From Magicicada septendecula (lineage: Eukaryota; Arthropoda; Insecta; Hemiptera; Cicadidae), in NCBI GenBank assembly GCA_034769895.1, contig CM068367.1:349371111-349435110 (forward strand): a DNA stretch of 64,000 nucleotides, given 5' to 3'. Under the pieces are notes generated by a model, which had not been told where the DNA came from, searched no databases, and saw only the letters and a list, made by a program, of their open reading frames with translations. Both the position numbers and the translations under genes were made by a program. Shown piece after piece: positions 1-10,700 of the stretch. Position 1 is the first letter of the stretch, and every line of letters starts with the position of its first letter.

Positions 1-540
1 TTACGAATTATATGAAGAATTACAAACAATGATCCCAAATTTACCCGACTTCATTAAAGATGTGAAACAGCTGCTCCAATACGTAACAGAAAATAACTTA
101 AAAGAAATTTACCCAAATATTTATATTGTCATTCGAATTTTATTAACAGTACCAGTAATATAAGTACAGCCTCCGCTGAAAGGAGCTTTTTAAAATTAAA
201 ACTAATAAAAAATTATTTAAGAAGCACAATGGGTCAGCAAAGACTTTCAGCTTTGGCAGTTTTATCTATTGAAGCAGATACAGCATCTAAGCTGGATTAC
301 GATACAGTTATTAAGAAGTTCAGTAAGGCTAAAAGCAGGACATTTCTGTTTCTTTAATTCTTTACTGTTAGTTATTACTTAATAATGTTAGTTAAAGTGA
401 AGATGTTTGCATTTTTATGAATAAAAATTTGACAGTTTCAAAAAAAATTTTCTCTATATAAAATCCGTCCTCTTGCGCCACCAGAGGGCCTCGCAAAATT
501 TATCTTGCCCACATCAAATTTAGGTATTGCCTCGCCCCTG
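1..540 (+). mobile_element. hAT transposon, 3' portion
   Basis: The window opens inside a hAT element. Its right terminus is read at 540, where the reverse complement begins CAGGGGCGAGGC, matching the CA-G-G-starting inverted repeats of hAT elements seen elsewhere in this window. The eight bases that follow (541-548, GATAGCAT) are the presumed target duplication, but the left copy lies outside the window so this cannot be confirmed. The last coding exon (2-357) and about 180 bp of AT-rich 3' sequence are present. Confidence 0.7.
2..357 (+). pseudogene. hAT transposase C-terminus (dimerisation domain), frameshifted
   Basis: The reading frame starts upstream of the window and ends at TAA 355-357. 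The first part (2 to about 161) reads in one frame to TVPVI, then continues in another frame as STASAERSFLKLKLIKNYL, the hallmark of the hAT C-terminal dimerisation domain used for transposase oligomerisation. A one-base change near 160-165 breaks the frame, so the copy cannot make this domain intact. It closely resembles the C-terminus of the hAT at 53.2 kb, whose matching stretch is STASVERSFSKLKLLKNYL, so both belong to the ZMYM1-like group of hAT transposases. Family assignment is from motif recognition. Confidence 0.8.
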
Positions 541-717
541 GATAGCATATCCCTGAACTACATGTAAATTTTCTACTCCCAATTGTAATTTACATAGTCA
601 GACAAGTACAAGTAGCCAGACAAGTGAAAGTACTCCTCCTCCATAAACAACATAATGTCCGACCTTAATTTTTGAAGATCTTCGAACTTCGAACCATTGC
701 AGTACCAGATTCTTATC

Positions 718-1185
718 TATTTATTTGGCTCCTTCAGTTGTTGTATAACATGTTCTTTATAATGCCGTAATTTAGCTTTCTTGGCTGCCCTTTGCCCCAT
801 GTCCTCAATTTCTCTTGACAAATAATTATGAACATCAGCAATGTGCTTTTTGACGCGTGAGATTTTTGCTTTTTCTCTTTCAATAATGAGAGCTCAGGTT
901 ACTTCAGTTTCCGCATGAGCAATAAAACTGGTTGCTTGGATCATCTGGAACACCAAACTCAGCCATAAAGGACCACTGGATAGCGACCAAAGAGCTCATA
1001 ATCCAGTAGGATTTCTCATTGAAAGTAGACTGTTCTAGAGAATACTCCATGTTTGCTAACCAGCAGCAGATCCAAAAGTAAACAATAAATAACACAGACC
1101 ACCATGACAACCGCAACAATGACATACATTACCAGCTGTGCTAATTCTCTCTGAATGTTTTTGAATGTTTTTTTAATGTTTCCAT
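718..1185 (-). pseudogene. Decayed coding-like segment, protein not recognised
   Basis: On the minus strand a 73-codon open stretch (1125-904) ends in a stop, but changing frame at about 925 continues into a clearly protein-like run with one internal TGA, ending at TAG 718-720. The second part is basic and probably helical (it contains HNYLSREIEDMGQRAAKK and KLRHYKEHVIQQLKEPNK). The first part has a hydrophobic stretch near its start and then SNQF at the frame switch. A possible start ATG sits at 1185, but the frame also changes near 1085. I do not recognise the family. It could be the last exon of a processed pseudogene, a captured host gene piece, or chance. Confidence 0.35.
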
Positions 1186-1254
1186 AGTTTCAAGGATATT
1201 TTATGCAATATCTGCGTTACATTAATATTTAATGTTCAGTGAAAATGTTAAAAG

Positions 1255-1515
1255 ATTTTCGTAGGTCACCCTTTGTGACCGAACTTATTTTTATTATGTT
1301 TTAACTTTTGGCGCTCCGAATATGAAATAATATTACACAGAACGCATTATTGGATTCCTTTTCAAACTTCGTGACCAATAAGGCATAAAAGTTCGCTCGC
1401 CGAAAGGGGAAGCCAGGAAAGGACATCACTAATACCGACATCTAAGGGAATATGTACCCTCCCATCCGCCTGCCATTTCTATCACAAGTACTGAACTGTG
1501 CGTCCATTCAGTAAT
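1255..1515 (+). repeat. Dispersed repeat, copy A
   Basis: This AT-rich, non-coding stretch matches the reverse complement of 4325-4600. Shared landmarks in the same order include ACGCATTAT-GGATTC, CAAACTTCG, an AATAAG run, AGGAAAGGACA-CACTAA and GAACTGTGCGTCC. Divergence is substantial with small gaps, so it is an old repeat. I see no reading frame, tRNA-like boxes or terminal inverted repeats that would classify it; a solo LTR or SINE-like element are both possible. Confidence 0.55.
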
Positions 1516-1954
1516 TTTCCATTGATCAATACTTCTGCGGCTTACTACTTCATATATGCTATGTGTTTAATTGATACCTTTTCTTCTTTCTTCGCTAAGT
1601 TAAGGTTTTGCTTTGTTGAAATAACGGTTTAACTTTGAGCTTATTATAGGATACTATCTCTCCAACCCTACAACGGATCAAATAGTGCCAGTCTCATGAC
1701 AAAATTTCTCAAGAGCTGAATTTAATATAGGAACACATAAGTTCTTAAAGAATGTGTTATTACGATATTCTGAAGTCGCTATTTCTGTAAATGTTAGACT
1801 ATATTAATAAGTATTTCTCCAATGGGCTCACGGATCATATTCTTATACGAAATAAACGACGAAATACGTATTTCAATGTAAATTTTATATTTTGGGTATA
1901 TGGTGGAATTTATACTTTTATTTTATTGTTGTATTGGAGTGTTAGTGGTCTCAA

Positions 1955-2171
1955 ATATTTCTACTAGTAATTTTATACAAACCACTATGTTGTCTTTGGT
2001 AATGACGAGCGCTTTCGGCAGTCAAGCCATCTTCAGGTCATTTACCAACCCAGGTTGGTTACCCTCAATCTTCAGGTTTGTAAATGACCTGAAGATGGCT
2101 TGACTGCCGAAAGCGCTCGTCAGTACCAAAGACAACATAGTGGTGGTTTGTATAAAATTACTAGTAGAAAT
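1955..2171. repeat. Foldback element with about 90-bp inverted arms
   Basis: The left arm (about 1955-2045) and right arm (2080-2171) are near-perfect inverted copies around a 34-bp spacer. Each arm contains the string CCTGAAGATGGC followed by TGCCGAAAGCGC, which resembles a hammerhead ribozyme core (CUGANGA, stem II, GAAA). Stem II would be only three base pairs, and the bases flanking the core do not form a good stem I, so ribozyme function is doubtful. It is most simply a palindromic non-autonomous element related in layout to the one at 6213-6505. Confidence 0.7.
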
Positions 2172-2301
2172 TATACTTTTAAGCTGTAATTATTTTCATG
2201 TTCATTACACTACTTGTTCAAAGTATTGCAAATATGCATGCATTTTTCTGAAAAATCTTAAATGTTTGAATTTAACTTGTAAATTTACAGATACTTTTAT
2301 G

Positions 2302-2367
2302 TATTATTATTATTATTATCGTCATCATCATCGTCGACGTCGTTGTTGTTGTTGTTGTTGTTGTTGT
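2302..2367. repeat. Compound trinucleotide microsatellite
   Basis: Runs of TAT, CAT/CGT and GTT triplets lie directly upstream of the R1-like reverse transcriptase fragment. A similar ATT-triplet tract precedes the related R1-like copy at 51.96 kb. Confidence 0.9.
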
Positions 2368-2381
2368 TTTAATATCTAACC

Positions 2382-3050
2382 TTGTGTATGCTGAATACGA
2401 CCGGGAAGCTGCTGGAGCGGCTACTAGGGCCCCGCCTAGTTGCGGCTCTCCGGGGAGATTTTATCAGAGAGGCAGTACGGGATCAGAAGGGTTTGGTCCA
2501 CCATTGGTGTCGTGCGAGAGATCTTGAGGGCTGTCCTGATTGCTCAGCGGGGCAATCACTTCTCCGGGAGTGTGGTTCTACTCACGATTCTTGACGTGCG
2601 TAACTCGTTTAATTTAACGGATTGGACTAACGTGCTGGCAGCCTTAAGAGACCTTTTCTGAATCCCGGACCACCTCCTCCGGATGATAAGGAGTTACCTG
2701 AGAGGCATAGAGCTCAGGTTCAACACAGCAGATGGACCATGCAGCAGAGAAATCATGACAAATAGAACGCATTTTATAACGGGATCCTACGTATGCAGAT
2801 GTCAGAAACGTTTCTGGTGACATATGTGGACGACGTGTCTGCTGTGACCACCGCGAGAGATGCAGAGGATGAGCAGCGCAGACTCGTAGGGTCAGCTGCT
2901 GGATGGATGACTACGACCGAAACCTCGCGACGGAGAAGATGAAAATAGTCTTGCTCACAAGACGACGGGTTCCCACCATGGAGCAGTTCCTGGTGAGGGA
3001 CAAGCCGATTACCGATCCGTCGTACTCTGCGGTTGAATTTCTGTCGACCG
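2382..3050 (+). pseudogene. R1-like LINE reverse transcriptase fragment
   Basis: The sequence starts with the TTGKLLERLL motif at the N-terminal side of the reverse transcriptase domain. After a frame change near 2440 it reads LSERQYGIRRVWSTIGVV and then LTILDVRNSFNLTDW, equivalent to the first catalytic Asp block (LDVRNAF). Beyond a stop at about 2661, degraded pieces correspond to the YADD region (here read as TYVDDVSAVTT in a shifted frame, about 2818-2852) and the thumb. No endonuclease or 3' tail is present, so it is truncated at both ends. It is a diverged relative of the R1-like copy at 51.96-57.1 kb. Open stretches on the opposite strand here are shadows. Confidence 0.8.
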
Positions 3051-3308
3051 GTCATGCAATATTCATATAAGACGCGATTTCACGAAAGATTGCTCTGATG
3101 CTTAAGTAAACTGTCGTTTACACGAGTGTTCCCATTTACAATTAGACATACACGGAAGTAATTTATAAATTTTATGAACATTTAATGGTCGTATTCTGAT
3201 AAATATATTACCAAATATTGTAACAATGTACATTAGACTGTCTTATGAATTAGATTGTATTCGTTCATCTTGTTATTTGAATTAGCAGTCTCCGTAATTG
3301 CAACTTCA

Positions 3309-3446
3309 TGCTTACTTGCTAAACTAGTATCTGTCATGCACCGGACGACCCTGGTCAGGGTCTCCACCATTATCAAGTCCTAAACCACGACGATAATGAT
3401 GGAGAAAGGCCTCGTCCGGAGTATGACAGGTAGAAGTTTAGTAAGT
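3309..3446. repeat. Imperfect inverted repeat
   Basis: The left arm (about 3309-3374, containing CACCGGACGACC and CTCCACCATTATC) pairs with the right arm (about 3391-3446, containing GATAATGATGGAG and CTCGTCCGGAG). The arms are imperfect with small gaps. It looks like another small foldback or MITE-like element. No coding content is seen. Confidence 0.5.
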
Positions 3447-4324
3447 AACCAAGACGAAGTTGGAAATAGTTTGTATTCGAATAGTACATGTATATGTAAA
3501 ATATATAGATTATATTATATTCTTATTTTTATTCACTGCACGTACCTGCAGACCTCTATCCAACAAAGCAAAGATTAAAAATCATTTAAAGTCGTTTAGT
3601 TTTAGATTTAGTTTAACCAAATGGTAGCTTAAAGCTTTCGATCTTCTAAATTGAAACATAACATCAATTCATATAAAAATACAAATATTTTCTAAGAAAA
3701 TAAATTATGTTAAGTGTGAAGTAGTTCTATATTGGATCGCATCAATAATGAGTCTGACAATTACAGTACTGAATTTACGAGTGACGAAATCTAACTAAAA
3801 GCGTTACATTTCTAACTTATTACATTTTAGAAAATTCTTTCTGCATTTTGTTTCAAAAATGCTTTGAATACATTTTCTACTGTTTTGAATCACGATTCGA
3901 CTCTTCAGCACCTGCATTGGTGAATGGTCAAGAATGCAGAGGCTCAACTATCGTCTCAGCTTGAATTCTGACTTTTTGAACTCCTGTTGTTTCCGTTTAA
4001 TGACAGTTACTTGCTCATACAGAACATCTTATTATCACATGTCCATTTTTTTTTTTGTATTTTCTACCTCAATAAAAACATCTGTAAAACAACTTTCACT
4101 TAATGCAGTGCCTTATATCCCTAATGGGACACATCAAAATAATGAAAGGACACATACTAACAATGAAACATGCAACGTACCACTGTATTCCTCAAATAAA
4201 GAGATACAGTCTTTTAAAACCTTTAGATGTTTTACAACAATCAGTTACAACAATCACAAAGAAGTACGTATAACCTTAAAGCTTTTATCAAAACCGTATG
4301 GAATCGCAATGTTGATAAATGGGT
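3447..4324. other. Gene-free stretch
   Basis: AT-rich sequence with a 130-codon open stretch (3934-4326) whose composition is low in information and which matches nothing I recognise. I treat it as chance. No repeats or RNA genes are seen. Confidence 0.5.
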
Positions 4325-4600
4325 AACGAGTGCCCGGACGCACAGTTCGATATTTAAGACAGAAAGGCAGGCTGATAGAGGGGACGGAGTAAGGCATTCC
4401 CCTACAAGCTCTAGAGCTCTGTGTTAGTGGTGTCCTTTCCTGACCTCTCCCTCCGAGACGGAATTCTCGTGGCTTATTGTTTGCGAAGTTTGGCGAAGAA
4501 TCCGATAATGCGTTTTTGCGATAATATTTCATTATTAGAAGTTCCAAACACGAACCGCGAAACGGCATATTAAACGAAGTATAATTAGGGCTTGGTACCA
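4325..4600 (-). repeat. Dispersed repeat, copy B
   Basis: This is the inverted partner of the repeat at 1255-1515, lying about 2.8 kb away in opposite orientation. In reverse complement it carries the same ordered landmarks (ACGCATTATCGGATTC, CCAAACTTCG, AGGAAAGGACACCACTAA, GAACTGTGCGTCC). The similarity may extend further with lower identity towards about 4620. Confidence 0.55.
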
Positions 4601-4620
4601 TTTCGGTAACTACCCACAAC

Positions 4621-6075
4621 ACATATCATGGAGAATTACGGTTCGTAAACAACATAAATAATACATAAAAATTATCATGATTATTTATGTTTACTTATAA
4701 ATTCCAACATAGAATAATTATTATAGAGCCTTATTTATGCAACTTACCTTGTTTAGTTACAAAAAATTCACTTTCTACACATTAACTACACAACTGAGGC
4801 CAGCTGAAATTTAAAAATGTAAGTGGTAGCAAGTGTTTCAGGAATCAGAGAAGTATATTACGTCAGCCATAATGAAAATGCAGCTGTATTTGTAGTTGTT
4901 TCTACACAATTATTAAGTTGTACATTTGTGTACATTATTGTACCGTGTATTTCGTTGCTTCAGGTTTATAAACTGAACAATATAACACGTATGTATGACA
5001 AAGCAGTTTTGCAATTACATGACACTCGCATTCCGCGGGCATGACAAATGTTTCGTGTTTGCACGTCCCCTGTAGCTGACAGCTCCACCCTTCATTCTAA
5101 CGTTGTTTCATTATTTGTTGCCAACAATATAAGAACGTTTACTTTGATTACATTACGTGACATTAACACGCCGTGATAACCGCGGACAATGGGCCTGAAA
5201 TTAATCACCCCACAAAATTATTCGTTTGTTTGTGCAAGTCCGCAGAAACTTTTGCAATTTAGGTTTTTGTTAAAATAAAAACAAACGCGCAGGTTTCCTG
5301 TATCTGTTTTTTGTATGTTTTATTAATCTGGATTTTTAAACTGCACAGGTGATATGAAATAAAAACTTGTTTCTCGATACCGCAGTTTACTCTGATCACA
5401 GTATGTCACTGTTACACTATCTAACATAAATCTAATTAGGCAAATATTTTCTGTATATAATATACATTTATTGTTAAAAGGAGATGTTTATTTATCTTCA
5501 GTATCGAGTAGCTTAACGACGAATCTATTTGTTTTCTCAATTTCTAATTTGCGTTAAAGACGAAAATATAAAAGCGCGCGCGCGCGTGTTTGTGTTCAAT
5601 ATGCTACTGTGCATGTATGCTTAGTTACTGATGTTTAGGTCAAAAATAATGTTTTATCCTTTCATTATGAATATTTGTTTGACTGATCGTATTTCACAAT
5701 TCTCTCCACCCTCAGTTCATAATGACTTTTATTATCGGATCTCAAAAGCGACCTTAAATTGTCTGAGAACACGTTTTCAATTTCCTCAAATATATTTATT
5801 TGATATATATATTTGATACATTCTGTGATGCGTTATACTTACGTTTGTCCTCGCCAAACGGTTCCTATTTGTTAATATCCGGAACATTTGACAATACTTC
5901 TCGAATCCACTTGTCCTCTAACAGTCACTGAACATAAACTTGTCAAGTGCATTATCTTCCCGCGGCTGTTACAAACTTGTGACCCATACGACTTTGAGCG
6001 ACGAATGTTAAATGTTTTCACGTAGCGGAAAAAATAAATTTGAATCAGGAGGTAAAAGATATAATGTTAGAAAGT
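4621..6075. other. Gene-free stretch with a short GC dinucleotide repeat
   Basis: No reading frame with recognisable motifs is seen on either strand. The only marked feature is an alternating GC tract at about 5573-5588 followed by a TG run. Confidence 0.5.
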
Positions 6076-6079
6076 CTTT

Positions 6080-6157
6080 TCTTCTTCTTCTTCTTCTTCT
6101 TCTTCTTCTTCTTCTTCTTCTTCTTCTTCTTCTTCTTCTTCTTCTTCTTCTTCTTCT
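6080..6157. repeat. TTC trinucleotide microsatellite
   Basis: About 26 uninterrupted TTC (GAA) triplets, a purine/pyrimidine-asymmetric tract able to adopt non-B structure. Confidence 0.97.
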
Positions 6158-6268
6158 TTTACCACGTAATTAGTTTTTTTAGGTTAGTTGTCTCCAAGTC
6201 GCTTATATTAATATAATAGATATTTACCATATATCCGTCGTGCGACTTCGTTTTTCTCGTCTTATTTT

Positions 6269-6300
6269 GACGCGTTTCGGCAACGAATTGCCATCTTCAG
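6269..6300 (-). ncRNA. Hammerhead-ribozyme-like core (left arm)
   Basis: On the minus strand, CTGAAGA (6300-6294) is followed by a GGCAA/TTGCC stem with TTCG loop, GAAA and a GTC triplet whose C is 6269. Position 7 of the hammerhead core is known to tolerate any base, so CTGAAGA is acceptable. Stem I starts with three U-A pairs. Confidence 0.5.
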
Positions 6301-6417
6301 AAATCTTAATCACTCATTAGAGATCGTTAAAAAATTAAAAACACTAAAGTGCACTTTTACTGTAATGATTTTAGTGTTTTTAATTTTTTAACGATCTCTA
6401 ATGAGTGATTAAGATTT

Positions 6418-6449
6418 CTGAAGATGGCAATTCGTTGCCGAAACGCGTC
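6418..6449 (+). ncRNA. Hammerhead-ribozyme-like core (right arm)
   Basis: This is the mirror copy of the left-arm core: CTGAAGA at 6418-6424, stem II with TTCG loop, GAAA at 6440-6443, then CGCGTC with predicted cleavage after C6449. The flanks TTT and AAA give a three-pair inner stem I. Stem III is only one or two pairs, which in known animal hammerheads favours cleavage as dimers. Confidence 0.5.
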
Positions 6450-6789
6450 AAAATAAGACGAGAAAAACGAAGTCGCACGACGGATATATGGTAAATATCT
6501 ATTATACACATAATTCGCCTTAAAGCTTGTTTCGGTTACACAAGATTATAACCTCTTCTTTACCCGTGCAACGTCATTTTTGCCTCCTGACAAATAATCC
6601 TGCTTTCTAAAATCACTCTATCCAGTACATCCTATCGTCTTCCGTAAAAAACCTAATCATACCTGCCTAGGCCGTACAGCTATCCTTTACTGTAATTGAC
6701 ATAATTTTGTTAAAATTATGTTAATAAATCCTGCTAATTGTCCCATAAAATTGATCCAATTTATTTATTTTCCCTTCACTACCACTGCA

Positions 6790-7215
6790 TTGAAATCGAA
6801 AACATCAAGCAGGCTAAAACTAAACGTCAAGCAATTAAAGCTTTACAAAGTTATGGTAGTCCCTTTACTGTCCTATGGGTGTGAACTATGGACAACAACC
6901 AAGAACAATACAGTAAAATACAGGCCTCGGAAACGGCGTTCTTTAACAGCAGTTAAAAGGCGTTCTAAACTTGATCGTATAAAGAATGAGGTCATAAGAG
7001 AAGAGTTACAAGTTTTTAACTTGAATGAAAAATTAAAAGATTACAGGCAACGGTGGAAAGAACACTTAGAAAGAATGTCAGATTCCAGACTTGCCAAACA
7101 AGTCTGGAAATACAAACCTATAGGACACAGGTGTGTGGGTAGACCCAGGAGGAGATGGCTGGAGGATCTTTGAAGGCGGAACAGACAGCACCTTACCTAT
7201 GCCGTGTACTGAAGT
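6790..7215 (+). pseudogene. Non-LTR retrotransposon ORF2 C-terminal fragment (first)
   Basis: An open stretch ending in TGA at about 7171-7173 contains KLYKVMVVPLLSYGCELWT, the post-RT motif usually written LLYGSETW, and near the end GRPRRRWLEDL, the basic GRPRKRW block at the end of many LINE ORF2 proteins in insects. The catalytic reverse transcriptase core is missing, consistent with 5' truncation during target-primed integration. The sequence just after the stop (GTTGATGTTGATGACGATT) resembles a short 3' tail repeat. The exact clade (RTE/Jockey/CR1 group) cannot be set from this piece. Confidence 0.75.
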
Positions 7216-7232
7216 TGATGTTGATGACGATT

Positions 7233-7735
7233 AAAGCTTCAAGAATATCAGGTTCCTTCAACAGCGCAGTCGGGTCGAATCAATCTCCTAAGAACTGAAG
7301 CCACGGTACGCATGGTATACAAAGAAATGGTATGCCCAATATTGATCTACGCTGGTGAAACGAGAGCCTGAAATAGCGAAAACAATACAAACATTGGAAA
7401 CGACCGAGATGAAGACCTTAAGGAGGATACAGAACCTGAAACTGTTCGACGAGGAGACAAGTGATGATGTAAGGGAAAGATGCAGCGTCCAAAAGAAAAT
7501 AAGTGATTATGTTCAGAGACGAAGAGAAGAATGGCACGCGCATGTAGAGAAGATGGCCGAAGACCGGCAAAATATCTGTGAGGAATATATCTACCGTCCT
7601 CCTAAAGAAAATGACGTGACGTTTTGGTGGGGACAGACCCTGGGTCTACATGAAAGTAGAGAAAGTAGAAGAATAAGATTATCATCGAATTCAAATTTAC
7701 AATTTATAACCATTGTAATCTCTGTAATTAAATAA
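7233..7735 (+). pseudogene. Non-LTR retrotransposon ORF2 C-terminal fragment (second)
   Basis: Starting directly downstream of the first fragment, the sequence reads in one frame as KEMVCPILIYAGETRA (about 7320-7370) and in another as TIQTLETTEMKTLRRIQN and EEWHAHVEKMAEDR. These match the post-RT part of a different LINE family from the first fragment. One frameshift and stops lie near 7365. The usual GRPRKRW block is replaced by unrelated sequence after about 7580, so the end is diverged or lost. Two unrelated 5'-truncated LINE tails side by side point to repeated insertion at one place. Confidence 0.7.
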
Positions 7736-10700
7736 AAGAATATTGCATTCTTTGTTTAAGATCAAGTTACTGACTTCATGTAGTGATCGATCTACACGTA
7801 AACCGACTTCACTGTCACTATCACTGTCATCTCATTCGGTATTACACGAGCGTAAAACACCCATATGTAGCTGCTTTCTTCAATTTTTCATTTCCTAGTA
7901 CTTGTTTCACGTATTATCGTTTTCGAATGAATCGAGTTTAGTCTGTTAATATTAATAATTTTGCTGACTCTTTAATAATTTTGCCAATATCGATACTACC
8001 GATAATGTCAAAACTAAATTACATGGAAAACTCGTCTTGAGAAGAGTGAAGCGAATCACTGAAAGCGTAAACTGATAATACCTGCATATTAGTTCGGATT
8101 TAGAAACAAATATTCAACGATTAAGCACATGATTACACTCATAATCGAAAAGCTCGAGGAGAAGAAAATTATGTTTAGTTAATTCTTATTGTAACCCAAT
8201 TTTTCGACAAAATTTGACATGAAGGCCTAATGTACTACTGGAAAATACATTATCTAAAGCAATTCACTATAATACTTAAAAATCTATAAATAATGAAGAA
8301 TGTTTCTAATTAAACTAAAATAAGAGTTATGTTGTGATAAACACAAAGAGTGCCTCGCCTACAGTGGTCGGGACTAATACTATATCCGTTCTTCACTTGT
8401 GAAATCAATAACCCAGCTAAGTGTCTTCAAATTAATCTTGGTTTTTGTCGAACTATCTTTGAGGAAGCAAGTCCAAAAAAATGACTAAACCTGAAATGCT
8501 TAAAATTACTGACAAAAAATCTTAAATGTCAGTATGTAACATACTGGTCTTCTACAGATAAGTACTCAACCCCATTTATAATTTGTACCTATGAGGTCCA
8601 GCTGTGAAACTGTAAAAAAAATCAGATCAATAAAACATTAAATACTTTTTTCAAAAATAGTAACTTAATCTTTCGAAACTTAATTTCTCATGAAATTCTG
8701 AGGTTTTACGGAATTGGGATTTTTTAAACAACCATATACATAGAAAACTGAAGGTAGAATCATAAGATATCTCGAGAAGTTTGCAATGAAGCATGAAGAG
8801 AGAATTCTATTGAACACGTGAACAATGGTGTAATGCAGGACGTTATGGGGAAAATCTACAGTTTAAACCGTTGCAACTTGAATAATGGTATTTTGTATAA
8901 AACGTAAAATCAGAATTTGAGTTTAACACACCTAGAAGCACTGCGGAGGACATCTTACTTTACATCTAGTCTTAGTAGTAATCTTAGTGATAAGCTGTAG
9001 GTTAGCCTACACCAATTAATAAAAATATGTTAAAAGTAAAACAAATGATAACTCGATTTATGAAATAGCAATGACACATCTTGCGGATAATGTAGATATC
9101 TCTGTAAGGTATCTGCTAATTTTAAAGTGAAGAATGTTTTCTTTTTAAGTGCACAAGGGCTTAATCGTGCCTCCGACTCGTTGTACATATCTTTTTATTA
9201 TAACGCTCTATATAGATCTAAAGGGAACTTCAAGATATCTTCAGTAATTCTAAAGAGCTTTAGAGACAATCGGAAGAAAAGTTTGAAAAGACTGCTGTAC
9301 GCACATATCAGTTCAGTGAAGTTGAACAACTGAACTTTATCTAATTAAAACAGCGATACATTTACAAAAACTCCTTAGGGTACGTTTATTAATAACAGTC
9401 CCGTTTCGTAGTCACGTTAATGTTGTTTTCAGTTTTCGTAATTATAACTATGTTATAGGCTATTGCTGAACCCCTGACTGATTCTAGCTGGACGCAGCCA
9501 ACCTCGTCATTCATGACTCGATAATGGCGAAAACACAGAAATGTCTCGTTCAGAACGATGTACTTAGCGGTTCAGCAATAGTTTACGGCAAAGTTGGAGG
9601 CGTAGGTTCAGATGACTATTATTGTTTTTTCCTTACATTTAAGGCTGTATAGAATTTGGCAAATAAACTTCTGCTGTAAACTTATCTTCAAGTATTATTT
9701 TGTTAAACTTATATTATTTTAATGCGGTATTCGAACCTATTTACACTAAAAATTACTGCATTAGTAATCAATTTACAATAGTCGTTCACAAAAATATTGC
9801 CTAATCAGTTTATAGTTCGCAGTACCCACACTAACAAAAAACCTATACAACCCGTATTTACATCCGTAACTTTACAGCGATATGTAGTAAATCCATTACA
9901 ATGTCCGCCTACAGTACACTATCCGAGAGTAAATAGTTTTGAAATATGTACTGTTTTGCATAGTTTAAACTAGTCAAAACAGTTAAAAATTTTGTAAATA
10001 TTTTTTATTGTTATGTGATTTTAAATATTCGTAAATTTACAACAGCTGTTACAAGTTACGCCAACTGAAAAATGAATCTTTATTAATTGTAAAACAACAC
10101 GTTGATACTTTCACGAAGTACGCGTCAGAATACAACTAACCTGGTATAACATTCTCTTATTTCTTGAAAATCGAATTTTTTACAGTTTTTTAGTGAATAA
10201 AGAATATTAAACCTCGTGTCAACAAAATTCAATTTGAATTGATTAATGCAGGAAATATTACAATAGTTTTGTAGTTTAATCGTATTTGTTTTCAGTACGT
10301 ATTATTAATGTTTGCGCGTCACACTATTTTGAAGCTGAAAAAACTAAACATGTTCTACGTTCCGCAACCAGATGTCAGGAGTACTCGTACTTACTTTACA
10401 GCGTACGTAAACAATGACCTCATAGTTTACACGTTACACACCAGGGTAATTCAGAGTTCAATCCTCTCAAATTTCCAGAAAATCGAACTTTAGTTAATAA
10501 AAAGTATTATCATTTTGATACTGACTGCTCATAATCCTTTCATTAATTAACTGATGAACGAATTAGTATAATAACTGTATAATAAAATCGTGTTTGTTAC
10601 AATACGTATATTATTGAAGTTTAAAAAGACTGACCTAAATGTAAGTTACATCTGTGATCTGAATTCAACTAATTTGAAATAAACATATTCTCTGATTGCT

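Larger units (their letters stand above)
6213..6505. repeat. Near-perfect palindromic element with 136-bp arms and hammerhead-like cores
   Basis: The left arm (6213-6348) and right arm (6370-6505) are reverse complements over 136 bp, separated by a 21-nt spacer. I saw no mismatch when reading the arms against each other. Each arm holds CTGAAGATGGCAATTC followed by GTTGCCGAAACGCGTC. This fits a hammerhead core: CUGANGA box, a five-pair stem II closed by a UUCG loop, GAAA, a minimal stem III and a GUC cleavage triplet. Because the arms are inverted, a core occurs on both strands. The element has no reading frame. Arm identity implies recent origin or gene conversion. Confidence 0.9.

Noticed and set aside
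2774-3055. Minus-strand open frame of 93 codons
   Set aside because: It is the antisense shadow of the R1-like reverse transcriptase; a similar antisense frame occurs over the related copy near 52.0-52.2 kb.
3934-4326. 130-codon plus-strand open frame
   Set aside because: No recognisable motif, AT-driven composition and no splice or repeat context; its end overlaps a non-coding repeat copy.
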